From Paracidovorax citrulli (GTDB taxonomy: Bacteria > Pseudomonadota > Gammaproteobacteria > Burkholderiales > Burkholderiaceae_C), in NCBI RefSeq assembly GCF_900100305.1, contig NZ_FNEY01000031.1, forward strand, positions 1-58,936: DNA of 58,936 nt, in the 5' to 3' direction. The translations under genes were made by a program, and so were the position numbers. This document shows, piece by piece, positions 41,802 to 49,757 of this stretch (positions are counted from its first letter, which is position 1; every line of letters starts with the position of its first letter). Under the pieces are notes generated by a model, which had not been told where the DNA came from, made no database searches, and was given only the letters and a program-made list of their open reading frames with translations.

Positions 41802-42743
41802 CTACCAGTCGCCCGACGCACCGCCGCCGCCGAAGTCGCCACCGCCGCCCGAACTGAAGCCACCGCTGTCGCCGCTGCTGCCTCCGCCCGAGCCACCGCT
41901 CCAGCCGCCCATGCCGATGCCGGTACCCAGGCCCGTGGAGAACCCGTCCCGCAATCCGCCGCCGCGGCCGGCCGCCACGCCGCGTCCGCCGAAGAGCCAT
42001 GTATAGAGCAGCGCCACGGCACCCGCCCCGACGGCCAGCAGCACGCTGGTCGTGAACAGGAAGGCGATGAGGCCCGCTGCGCCGCCCATGAGCAACCCGC
42101 CCGCCCGGTTGCCGAAAAGGCGGCGGACCACCGGGCCGCCGACCATCACCCCGAAGAACAGGAAGATCGCGAGATCGTTCCAGTCCACGCCGCGTTCGGC
42201 GCGGGCCGCCTGGGTAGTGCCCGTGGGCGCCGGCAGGTTCTCTCCTGCGATGCGCGCGCTGAGCTGCCCGAGCGCGGCGTCGATCCCGCCTGCGAAGTCG
42301 CCTTCGCGGAAGCGGGGCTTCATGGCGCCGTCGATGATGCGTGCGGCGGCGATGTCGGGAATCGCCCCCTCCAGCGCCTTGGCCACCTCGATCCGCATCC
42401 TCCGGTCGTCCTTCGCGACCACGACGAGCACGCCGTCGCCGACGTCCCTGCGGCCGATCTTCCAGGTATTGGCCACGCGGTTGGCGAATGCGGCGATGTC
42501 CTCCGGCGCCGTGGACGCCACCATGAACACCGCGATCTGCGTGCCCTGGCGCTGTTCGATGCCTGCCAGGCGGGCCTCCAGCCGCTCGCGCTCCGCGGCG
42601 CTGAGCGTGCCGGTCTCGTCGATCAGGTGGGCCGAGAGCGGCGGCACCGCGCGCAGTGCCCGCGCCGGCAGCGCGAACGCCAGCCCGAGCACGATGCACA
42701 GCAGGGCCAGCAGGGTGCGGAGCGGCGCGGTGATGGCGGGCAT
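41802..42743 (-). CDS. TPM-domain membrane protein with Gly/Ser-rich tail
   Basis: This 313-residue protein has a signal peptide (LALLCIVLGLAFALPARA), a TPM domain (about residues 35-175: LIDETGTLSAAERERLEARL; VANTWKIGRRDVGDGVLVVV), two membrane helices (AIFLFFGVMVGGPVVRRLF; GLIAFLFTTSVLLAVGAGAV) and a glycine/serine-rich end. It is the YgcG-like partner normally found beside LemA, as here. Confidence 0.92.
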   Translation of the reverse strand: MPAITAPLRTLLALLCIVLGLAFALPARALRAVPPLSAHLIDETGTLSAAERERLEARLAGIEQRQGTQIAVFMVASTAPEDIAAFANRVANTWKIGRRDVGDGVLVVVAKDDRRMRIEVAKALEGAIPDIAAARIIDGAMKPRFREGDFAGGIDAALGQLSARIAGENLPAPTGTTQAARAERGVDWNDLAIFLFFGVMVGGPVVRRLFGNRAGGLLMGGAAGLIAFLFTTSVLLAVGAGAVALLYTWLFGGRGVAAGRGGGLRDGFSTGLGTGIGMGGWSGGSGGGSSGDSGGFSSGGGGDFGGGGASGDW

Positions 42744-42755
42744 GCGCGAGGGGCT

Positions 42756-43376
42756 TCAGCGGGACGCGGGCGCGCCGGGAGCGGCCGGTGCGGGACGGGA
42801 GAAGTCCACCGCCGGCGGCGTGCTGATCTGCGCCTCGTTCTGCACCGTGAAGCTCGGCTTGGGCTCGTAGCTGAATACCTTGGCCGTCAGGTTGGTCGGA
42901 AAACTGCGCGCGAGCACGTTGTATTCCTGCACGGTCTGGATGTAGCGGTTGCGCGCCACGGTGATGCGGTTCTCGGTGCCTTCGAGCGTCACGCGCAGGT
43001 CGCGGAACGCCTGGTTGGCCTGCAGCTGGGGATAGCGCTCGGCCACCACCATCAGGCGCGAGAGCGCGGACGAGAGCTCGCCCTGCGCCTGCTGGAACTT
43101 GTTGAACGCCTCGGGGTTGTTCAGCGTCTCGGGCGTCACCTGGATCGAGGTCGCCTTGGCGCGTGCCTCCACCACCTTGGTGAGCGTGTCCTGCTCGAAC
43201 GCGGCCTCGCCCTTGACGGTGGCGACGATGTTGGGCACGAGGTCGGCGCGGCGCTGGTACTGGTTGAGCACTTCGCTCCAGGCGGCCTTGCTCTGCTCGT
43301 CCAGGCGCTGGAAGTCGTTGTAGCCGCAGCCCGAGAGGGCCAGCGCGGCGGCGAGGGTGGCGATGAGGCGTTTCAT
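42756..43376 (-). CDS. lemA: LemA-family lipoprotein
   Basis: This 206-residue protein is LemA: an N-terminal lipoprotein signal (LIATLAAALALSGCGYNDF), then long helices with the family motifs YQRRADLVPNIVATVKG and SFPTNLTAKVFSYEPKPSF. Function is not well defined; it is usually encoded with TPM proteins, as in this three-gene set (lemA first). Confidence 0.94.
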   Translation of the reverse strand: MKRLIATLAAALALSGCGYNDFQRLDEQSKAAWSEVLNQYQRRADLVPNIVATVKGEAAFEQDTLTKVVEARAKATSIQVTPETLNNPEAFNKFQQAQGELSSALSRLMVVAERYPQLQANQAFRDLRVTLEGTENRITVARNRYIQTVQEYNVLARSFPTNLTAKVFSYEPKPSFTVQNEAQISTPPAVDFSRPAPAAPGAPASR

Positions 43377-43600
43377 GGTGTGCAGGCGCCGGGCGGGGAT
43401 TGCGAACGTTGGGGCGACGTGCCCTGGCCGCTCCGGCGACGTGTCATTCTGCCGCAGGCGCCGGGCCTGACCCGTCAGCGGGCGGCGCATGTGGCAGAGC
43501 GGCCGCTCGACGGGCAGGATGCGCGGTGCGGCCGAATTTCCGACAATGGCGCACTTCCCGATCCGGCCCCGCCGGGGCCCCGATGCCAGGACACTCCACG

Positions 43601-44050
43601 ATGAGCACACGCACTCCCTACCGCGCCGCCCTGGTGGGCGGCTCCGCCGACGAAACCGAGGCCGCGTTCTATGAGGCGCTGCAGGCGGGCGACATCGACC
43701 GCCTGATGGCCTGCTGGGCGGAAGAGGACGACATCGTCTGCGTCAACCCCGGCGGGCCGCGCCTGCTGGGCGCGGGCGCCATCCGGGCCGCCTTCACCGC
43801 CATGTTCGAGCACGGCGGACTGCGCGCCCGCCCCGCGCAGGTCCACCGCGTTCAGGCCCTGGCCAGCGCCGTGCACAGCGTGGTCGAGCATGTCGAGGTG
43901 CGGATGGAAGGCGGCGTGCGCGAGGCGCTGGTGCAGTCCACCAACGTCTATCACAAGACCCCCCAGGGCTGGCGGCTGGTCGCCCACCACGCCAGCCCGG
44001 GCACCGTCCACGAGGCCGTGGCCGGCCCGGTGCCGCCGGTGCTGCACTGA
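43601..44050 (+). CDS. NTF2-like (SnoaL/DUF4440) protein
   Basis: This 149-residue protein has the NTF2-like fold: ADETEAAFYEALQAGDIDRL, then WAEEDDIVCVNPGGPRLLG, and the late YHKTPQGWRLVAHHASP typical of SnoaL/DUF4440 ketosteroid-isomerase-like proteins. The substrate is unknown. It is divergent from lemA across a 224-base gap (43377-43600) in which I see no clear promoter. Confidence 0.85.
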   Translation: MSTRTPYRAALVGGSADETEAAFYEALQAGDIDRLMACWAEEDDIVCVNPGGPRLLGAGAIRAAFTAMFEHGGLRARPAQVHRVQALASAVHSVVEHVEVRMEGGVREALVQSTNVYHKTPQGWRLVAHHASPGTVHEAVAGPVPPVLH

Positions 44051-44071
44051 CCGGCCCGGAGCGCCCCCGGC

Positions 44072-45136
44072 ATGGACTATGTCGCGCCCCGGTGGCTTCC
44101 CGGAGGCCACCTGCAGACCATCTGGCCCGCGCTGGCATCGCGCCGCGCCGAGGGAGGCGCGCCAGCCTACCGGCGGGAGCGCTGGACCGCTCCGGACGGC
44201 GATTTCGTGGACGTGGACTTCCTGGACGCGCCCGCCGCGGCGCCGGAGCCGCCGCGGCCGCTGCTGGTGCTCTTCCACGGGCTGGAGGGCTCGTCGCGCA
44301 GCCACTATGCCGAAGCGTTCGCCGATGTGGCGCGCGCGCGCGGGTGGGACTATGCCGTGCCGCACTTCCGGGGATGCAGCGGCGAGATCAACCTCGCGCC
44401 GCGCGCCTACCACTCGGGCGACCACGAGGAAATCGACTGGATCCTGCGGCGCATGGCGCAGCGGCAGCGGCCCGGCGGCGCGCCGGCCGGCCCCCGCGCG
44501 CCCCTGCTCGTGGCCGGAGTGTCGCTCGGCGGCAACGCGCTGCTGCGCTGGGCGGGCGAGCAGGGGCTGCCGGCCGCGCGCAGCGCCGATGCCGTGGCGG
44601 CCGTCTGCTCCCCGCTCGACCTGGCCGCGGGCGGCCGGGCCATCGGACAGGGCTTCAACCGGCTCGTCTATACGCGCATGTTCCTGCGCACCATGGTGCC
44701 CAAGGCCCTGGCCAAGTGGCGCCAGCACCCCGGCCTCTTCGACCGCGATGCCCTGCGCACGGTGCGCGACCTGCACGCCTTCGACGACCTGTTCACCGCG
44801 CCCCTGCACGGCTTCCGCGATGCGGACGACTACTGGCGCCGCGCATCCGCCCAACCCCTGCTGGGGGCCGTGCGCATTCCGGCGCTGGCCGTGAATGCGC
44901 TCAACGATCCCTTCGTTCCGGCGGACAGCCTGCCCCGGCCCGGGCAGGCCGGCACCCACGTGACGCTCTGGCAGCCGCCGCATGGCGGGCACGTGGGTTT
45001 CGCGTTCGGTCGCCTGCCCGGCCATGTCCGGGCCATGCCCGAAGCCGTCGCCGGGTGGCTGGCCCGGCAGGCGGGGCTTCCGGCCGCACATCCGCCGGGG
45101 CACGCGCCTACGCCATCGGAAGCCGCGGCGGGCTAG
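44072..45136 (+). CDS. YheT-like alpha/beta hydrolase
   Basis: This 354-residue hydrolase is of the YheT/ABHD1-3 type. It starts with WLPGGHLQTIWPALASRR, has the HGLEGSSRSHY oxyanion segment, the nucleophile elbow GVSLGGN with S151, and a late histidine in PPHGGHVGFAFG. It likely hydrolyses an acyl ester. Its start is 21 bases after the preceding gene. Confidence 0.9.
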   Translation: MDYVAPRWLPGGHLQTIWPALASRRAEGGAPAYRRERWTAPDGDFVDVDFLDAPAAAPEPPRPLLVLFHGLEGSSRSHYAEAFADVARARGWDYAVPHFRGCSGEINLAPRAYHSGDHEEIDWILRRMAQRQRPGGAPAGPRAPLLVAGVSLGGNALLRWAGEQGLPAARSADAVAAVCSPLDLAAGGRAIGQGFNRLVYTRMFLRTMVPKALAKWRQHPGLFDRDALRTVRDLHAFDDLFTAPLHGFRDADDYWRRASAQPLLGAVRIPALAVNALNDPFVPADSLPRPGQAGTHVTLWQPPHGGHVGFAFGRLPGHVRAMPEAVAGWLARQAGLPAAHPPGHAPTPSEAAAG

Positions 45137-45146
45137 GATCGGCCCC

Positions 45147-45695
45147 ATGGATGACATCGTCAGGCAGGCCATCGCCAAGTGGCCCAACGTACCCGATTGC
45201 TATGGCTGGCTGGGCCTGGACGCGCGCGGGCGCTGGTTCATGCGGGACGACGCCGTGCAGGCGCAGGGTTCCTTCCCCCAGGCGCGCGGCGCCGTGCTGC
45301 AGCATGACAAGCTGATCGATTTCATCCATCGCAATTACGAGCCCGATGCCCGGGGCCGCTGGTTCTTCCAGAACGGACCGCAGCGGGTGTACGTGGAGCT
45401 GGAGGCCACACCCGTGGTGTGGCGTGTCGAGGCGGGGGCGGAAGGCAGCGGTGAAGCCGGCTTCTCCATCGTGGCGCACACCGGACTGCGCTCGGCCGTG
45501 CAGGAGTGCCTGCTCGACGAGTCCGGGCGGCTCTACCTGTTCGACGGCCGGGTGCTCGGCCTCGTGCACACGCTCGACATGGAACTGGCTGCCCGTGCGG
45601 TGGAGCAGGGGCTCTGGACGCCTGCAGACGTGCGCGCGGACGAGCTGCCCCGGCGCTACGGCTACGTACAGCGTCCGTCGGAACTGCGGGACTGA
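45147..45695 (+). CDS. Conserved protein of unknown function (DUF2946/DUF2944-like)
   Basis: This 182-residue cytoplasmic protein matches a betaproteobacterial family I recall as DUF2944 (or DUF2946; I am unsure of the number): WPNVPDCYGWLGLDARGRW at the start and GRWFFQNGPQRVYVELEATP in the middle. No function can be given. It ends before a convergent terminator. Confidence 0.8.
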   Translation: MDDIVRQAIAKWPNVPDCYGWLGLDARGRWFMRDDAVQAQGSFPQARGAVLQHDKLIDFIHRNYEPDARGRWFFQNGPQRVYVELEATPVVWRVEAGAEGSGEAGFSIVAHTGLRSAVQECLLDESGRLYLFDGRVLGLVHTLDMELAARAVEQGLWTPADVRADELPRRYGYVQRPSELRD

Positions 45696-45715
45696 CCCCG
45701 GCCGGAGGGGCCAGG

Positions 45716-45742
45716 AAAAAGCCGGTCGCGAGGACCGGCTTT
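45716..45742. terminator. Bidirectional terminator between the DUF gene and the cytochrome gene
   Basis: GCCGGTC (45721-45727) pairs with GACCGGC (45733-45739); the stem extends with AAA/TTT. Five A residues on the left give a U tract for the minus-strand cytochrome gene. A shorter T run serves the plus-strand gene. The two genes converge here. Confidence 0.8.
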
Positions 45743-45769
45743 CACCGCAGACGGAACACCGGGCGCCGG

Positions 45770-46669
45770 CTACTTGACGGCGTTGGCCATGTATTCCACG
45801 GCAGCGCGGATTTCCGCGTCCGACGCCTGGGTGCCGCCGCGCGGGGGCATGGCGCCCTTGCCGGCGATGGCGATGCGCGTCATGCCGTCGATCCCGTCCT
45901 TCAGCCGCTCGGCCCAGGCGGCCTTGTCGCCGAACTTGGGCGCACCCGCCACGCCGGCCGCATGGCACACCTGGCAGGCCTGTTTGTAGAGCGATTCGCC
46001 CGCACCGGCGGCCACCGCGGCGGCCGGTGCCGTGGCTGCGGCCGGGGCCGGGGCCGCAGGAGCCTGTGGCGCTGCAGCCATGACCGGCGCTGCGGGAGCC
46101 GCCGGGGCCGGGGCGCCGGATGCGCCCGCCGCCGCGGCCTGGGCCTCGGCGGGAGCGGACGCACTGCCGGCAGCGGGGGCTGCCGGTTCGGTGAACTTGG
46201 CGCCGGCCGCGTTCGCCATGTAGGCCACGCCGCGAGCGATCTCGGTGTCGTTGAAGTCGCCGCCGCCCTGGGGCGCCATGGCACCCTTGCCGGCCAGCGC
46301 GGAATGCACCAGTGCCTCGAAGCCCGTCTGGATCCGCGGGCCCCAGGCGGCGGCGTCGCCTAACTTCGGTGCGCCGGCGGCGCCCGTGGCGTGGCAGGCG
46401 GCGCACTGCCCCTTGAAGACTTCCTCGCCGCTGCGCAGCGGCCGGTTGGCGTCGCGTACCTCCACCATGCCCACCTTCTGGATGCGCTCGGCCAGGGCAC
46501 GCTCCGGGTTGCCCGAGCCCTGGGCCGGCTTGTTGCCCGAGGTGACGTAGATCACGAGGCCGATGATGGCGAAGACCGGCACCACGAAGCAGACGAATAC
46601 CGTCCAGAGCAGCTGGCGGGGGGTCTTGATCGGGCCGGTATGCGCTTCTTCGTGGGGGGTGTCGCTCAT
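45770..46669 (-). CDS. Di-haem c-type cytochrome, membrane-anchored
   Basis: This 299-residue protein has an N-terminal membrane helix (LLWTVFVCFVVPVFAIIGLV) and two c-type haem domains with CAACH and CQVCH sites and distal methionine segments (GKGAMAPQGG; GKGAMPPRGG). A long Ala/Pro linker (about residues 145-215) joins the domains. It resembles cytochrome c5-type electron carriers feeding terminal oxidases. Start ATG 46669; a longer reading to 46789 would include its promoter. Confidence 0.92.
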   Translation of the reverse strand: MSDTPHEEAHTGPIKTPRQLLWTVFVCFVVPVFAIIGLVIYVTSGNKPAQGSGNPERALAERIQKVGMVEVRDANRPLRSGEEVFKGQCAACHATGAAGAPKLGDAAAWGPRIQTGFEALVHSALAGKGAMAPQGGGDFNDTEIARGVAYMANAAGAKFTEPAAPAAGSASAPAEAQAAAAGASGAPAPAAPAAPVMAAAPQAPAAPAPAAATAPAAAVAAGAGESLYKQACQVCHAAGVAGAPKFGDKAAWAERLKDGIDGMTRIAIAGKGAMPPRGGTQASDAEIRAAVEYMANAVK

Positions 46670-46711
46670 GAGGGGGACCTCTGTGGGTATGTCTGGCGGA
46701 ACCAGCGGACG

Positions 46712-46717
46712 ATTATA
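46712..46717 (-). promoter_or_regulatory. -10 hexamer of the cytochrome gene
   Basis: A perfect TATAAT is read on the minus strand from 46717 to 46712, 43 bases before the chosen start. I see no good -35, so an activator may be needed. Confidence 0.4.
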
Positions 46718-46731
46718 GGAAGCGCCTCCCG

Positions 46732-46759
46732 GGCCGGCCGTTAGGGAAAACGGCCAGCC
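46732..46759 (-). terminator. Hairpin after the kelch gene
   Basis: GGCCGGCCGTT (46732-46742) pairs with AACGGCCAGCC (46749-46759), one G-T wobble. It lies downstream of the kelch gene on the minus strand. There is no strong U tract, so termination is only probable. Confidence 0.45.
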
Positions 46760-46834
46760 GCAACACCCTTGCGATGGGTCAAGGAGCACGCACCCGGACG
46801 TGCCCCCGCGGATTCCGGGCCCGCGCGCGCCCTG

Positions 46835-48055
46835 TCAATGGCCCCAATACCGGTACGGCGGCGTGTAGCGCCACACGTCGGTGTTCCAGGCCTGGCCGCC
46901 GCTGCCGGCCTCGCAATTGAACCCGAAGCCCGAGAACACGTACATCTCGCCCATCACCGTGGCCGCGCTGGTGCGCTTGATGCGCGGGAAAACGTCGCCC
47001 TGCGGCGCGAGGTGCCGCCATGCGGCCGTGTTCAGGTCCAGGCGCCACAATGCGTTGGTCGGGTTCTGGTTGAACTGGGCGCCGCAGCCGGTGGCGCCCC
47101 CCGGCTGGTCCCCCCCGGCGATCAGCAGGCCGTTGCCGAGCAGCGCGTCCGCGCCGTGGTTCTGGGGCGGATCGACATCCTCCCCCGGGGCGGGGGTGGC
47201 CTGCCGCCAGGCCAGGGTCCGCAGGTCGAACGTCCAGGTGTCCCGCAGGAAGACGAAGCCGCCCTGGCCGGTGGTGGCCTCGCCGCCGTAGAGTGCAATC
47301 TGCCCGCGCCAGGGTTCGCCGGTCACCGCGCCCGAATAGCGGGGCGGGGGAGAGCCCGGCGCGCCATGGGGCGAGAGCTGCGTCCAGGTACGCGTGGACA
47401 CATCGAACCGCCACAGGTCGTTGAGCGTGCGCAACCCCGCCTCCACGCCGCCGAACACGTAGAGCTGGTCGCCCGCGCGCCAGACCGTGGGCCACGCCCG
47501 CGGGCTGGGGGCCGGAGCACCGCCGGGCGCCACGCCCGACAGTGCTTCCCAGCGCCCGGCCCGGGTGTCGTAGGCCCAGACGTCGCCCAGCGGCGTGAAG
47601 TCCGACAGGTCGGCGGAGTAGCGGGCCCCGCCGAATACCACGACCCATCCCCGGTGCGGCATGGCTACGCCGCCGGTGAAGGCGCGGGGCGAAGGCGCAT
47701 CGCCCGCGGGGACCAGACTTGTCCAGCGGTTGGCGTGCACGTCGTAGCGGTGCAGGTCGTTGAGGAAATCGTTGGTGCCGGCGCGGAAGTCGTCCTTCAC
47801 GCCGCCGAAAAGGTAGATGGACCCCCGGAGTGCTGCCGCAACCGGTGCGCTGCGCGCGGACGGAGCGCCTTCGCTGGACAGCCGCGTCCACACCCCGTCA
47901 TCCTGGGGGCCAGGCTTCGGTCCCGCTGCGGCAGTGCACGCCGCGAGCGCGCAGGCCAGCCCGACAAGGCTCCTGCGGCGCGATACCTGCCAGGGGTTCG
48001 TCCGCTGCGCGGCGGAAGCCGGGTGGCCGGAAGTGGGGGACGATGGCGTGGGCAT
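46835..48055 (-). CDS. Exported kelch-repeat protein
   Basis: This 406-residue protein has a signal combining twin arginines (SRRRSLVGLACALAAC) with a possible lipobox cysteine, then about six kelch motifs (IYLFGGVKDDF; WVVVFGGARYS; LYVFGGVEAG; IALYGGEATT; LLIAGGDQPG; MYVFSGFGFN), enough for a six-bladed propeller. The ligand is unknown. Start MPTPSSPTSG at 48055 has AGGGAG about 11 bases upstream. Confidence 0.85.
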   Translation of the reverse strand: MPTPSSPTSGHPASAAQRTNPWQVSRRRSLVGLACALAACTAAAGPKPGPQDDGVWTRLSSEGAPSARSAPVAAALRGSIYLFGGVKDDFRAGTNDFLNDLHRYDVHANRWTSLVPAGDAPSPRAFTGGVAMPHRGWVVVFGGARYSADLSDFTPLGDVWAYDTRAGRWEALSGVAPGGAPAPSPRAWPTVWRAGDQLYVFGGVEAGLRTLNDLWRFDVSTRTWTQLSPHGAPGSPPPRYSGAVTGEPWRGQIALYGGEATTGQGGFVFLRDTWTFDLRTLAWRQATPAPGEDVDPPQNHGADALLGNGLLIAGGDQPGGATGCGAQFNQNPTNALWRLDLNTAAWRHLAPQGDVFPRIKRTSAATVMGEMYVFSGFGFNCEAGSGGQAWNTDVWRYTPPYRYWGH

Positions 48056-48247
48056 GGCTGGCTTTCTCCCTGCTTTTCCGATGTGGTTGGGAGAAGGACG
48101 GTAACGGCGCGCGTGAAAGCTGCAAGTGGCTGCCCGGCATGCAGTGCATTCGCATCCGTTGGAGGTGCCGGGCATGGCTTCGGCAGGCAGACCCGGTGCA
48201 CCGGAAAAAGGCGCCCGAGTGCGCCTGGAAAAGAGCGGAAGGCCGGC

Positions 48248-49726
48248 TCAGGAGTGCGGCGCTGCGGTGGCGCCGCCGCCCGTCGCCGGGGGCTCCTGGG
48301 CTGCCGTCCAGCCGCCGCCGAGCACTTTGTAGAGTGCGACCTGGTTCTGCAGCTGCAGCAGCCGCGTCTGCACCACCAGTTGCTCGGAGGTGAACAGCGA
48401 GCGCTGTGCGTCCAGCAGGTCGAGGTAGCTCGCCACGCCGTTGCGGTAGCGCAGGTCGGACAACTCGAAGCGCTTGGCATCGGCCGCGGCCTGTGCGCGC
48501 TGCGCCGCGAACTGCTCGCCCAGCGTGGCCTGTCCCGCCAGCGCGTCCGACACTTCGCGGAAGGCCGTCTGGATCGATTTTTCGTACTGAGCCACGGCGA
48601 TGTCGCGGCCCACGCGTGCGGAATCCAGCGTGGCCTGGTTGCGACCGCCGTCGAAGATCGGCAGCGCCAGTTGCGGTGCCAGCGAAAAGGCCCAGGAGCC
48701 GCCCTTGAACAGACCCGACAGTTCGTTGCTGACGGTGCCGGCGCTGGCCGTGAGCGAGATGCGCGGAAAGAACGCGGCCCGGGCCGCGCCGATGTTGGCG
48801 TTGGCAGCCACGAGCTGCTGCTCCGCCTGGCGGATGTCGGGGCGGCGTACCAGCAGGTCCGAAGGCAGGCCGGCGGGCAGCGACGGCATGGCGGGTGCGT
48901 CGGCCAGGCGCGTGCGCGCATCGAGCGTGGCGGCGATCTCCTGCGGCAGCGGCTGGCCCAGCAGCAAAGCGAGCGCGTTCTCGTCCTGCAGGCGCTGGCG
49001 CTGCTGCTGCGCGAAGGTGGCGCGCGCGGCCTGGGCCAGGCCCTGGGCCTGGCTGTAATCGAGTTCGGAGCTCACGCCGTTCTCGAGCCGCAGCCTGGTG
49101 AGCTGCACGGATTCGTCGCGCGTCTGCAGGGTGCGGCGCGATATGTCGAGCAGTTCCTCGTCTGCGAGCAGGTTGAACCAGCCCGACGCCACGGCGGCGA
49201 CCAGGCTGATCTGCGTGGCGCGGCGGGCCTCCTCGGTCGCGAAATACTGCGCCAGGGCCTGCTCCTTGAGCGCCGCGATGCGGCCGAAGAAGTCGATTTC
49301 CCAGGCAGAGACCGCCAGTCCCACCTGGTAGTTGTTGACGTAGCTGCCCGTGGTGGCGCTCGGCTGGCGCGATGCGTTCACCGCGGCGTTCACCGTGGGG
49401 AACTGCCCCGCGCGCTGGATCTGGAACTGCGCACGGGCCTGCTCGATGTTGAGCGCGGCCACGCGCAGGTCGCGGTTGTTCTCCAGCGCCAGCGCGATCA
49501 GGCGCTGCAGCCGCGGATCGGCGAAATACTCGCGCCAGTCGATGTCCGCCGCGGCCCGTGCGCCGGGCGGCGCCGCGGCGGCGCCGGCGGCCGGGTAGGC
49601 CTGGGGCACCGGCGCCGCCGGGCGTTCGTAGGTGGGGATGAAGCTGCAGCCGGCGAGCAGCGCCGCGGCGGCGGCTGCGCAGAGCAGGGGGCGCGCGCCG
49701 AGGCGTGCGCGGGAGGGTGCTTGCAT
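48248..49726 (-). CDS. RND efflux outer-membrane channel (OprM/NodT family)
   Basis: This 492-residue outer-membrane lipoprotein has the lipobox LLAGC near residue 25, the IDWREYFADPRLQRLIALAL start of the TolC-like fold, two channel halves and the PDIRQAEQQLVAANANIGAA repeat signature. It forms the exit duct of the tripartite pump encoded just upstream. AGGAG lies eight bases before the ATG at 49726. Confidence 0.95.
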   Translation of the reverse strand: MQAPSRARLGARPLLCAAAAAALLAGCSFIPTYERPAAPVPQAYPAAGAAAAPPGARAAADIDWREYFADPRLQRLIALALENNRDLRVAALNIEQARAQFQIQRAGQFPTVNAAVNASRQPSATTGSYVNNYQVGLAVSAWEIDFFGRIAALKEQALAQYFATEEARRATQISLVAAVASGWFNLLADEELLDISRRTLQTRDESVQLTRLRLENGVSSELDYSQAQGLAQAARATFAQQQRQRLQDENALALLLGQPLPQEIAATLDARTRLADAPAMPSLPAGLPSDLLVRRPDIRQAEQQLVAANANIGAARAAFFPRISLTASAGTVSNELSGLFKGGSWAFSLAPQLALPIFDGGRNQATLDSARVGRDIAVAQYEKSIQTAFREVSDALAGQATLGEQFAAQRAQAAADAKRFELSDLRYRNGVASYLDLLDAQRSLFTSEQLVVQTRLLQLQNQVALYKVLGGGWTAAQEPPATGGGATAAPHS

Positions 49727-49757
49727 GGTGTTCTTCTCCTGCCGTTCTTGGTCGGGC

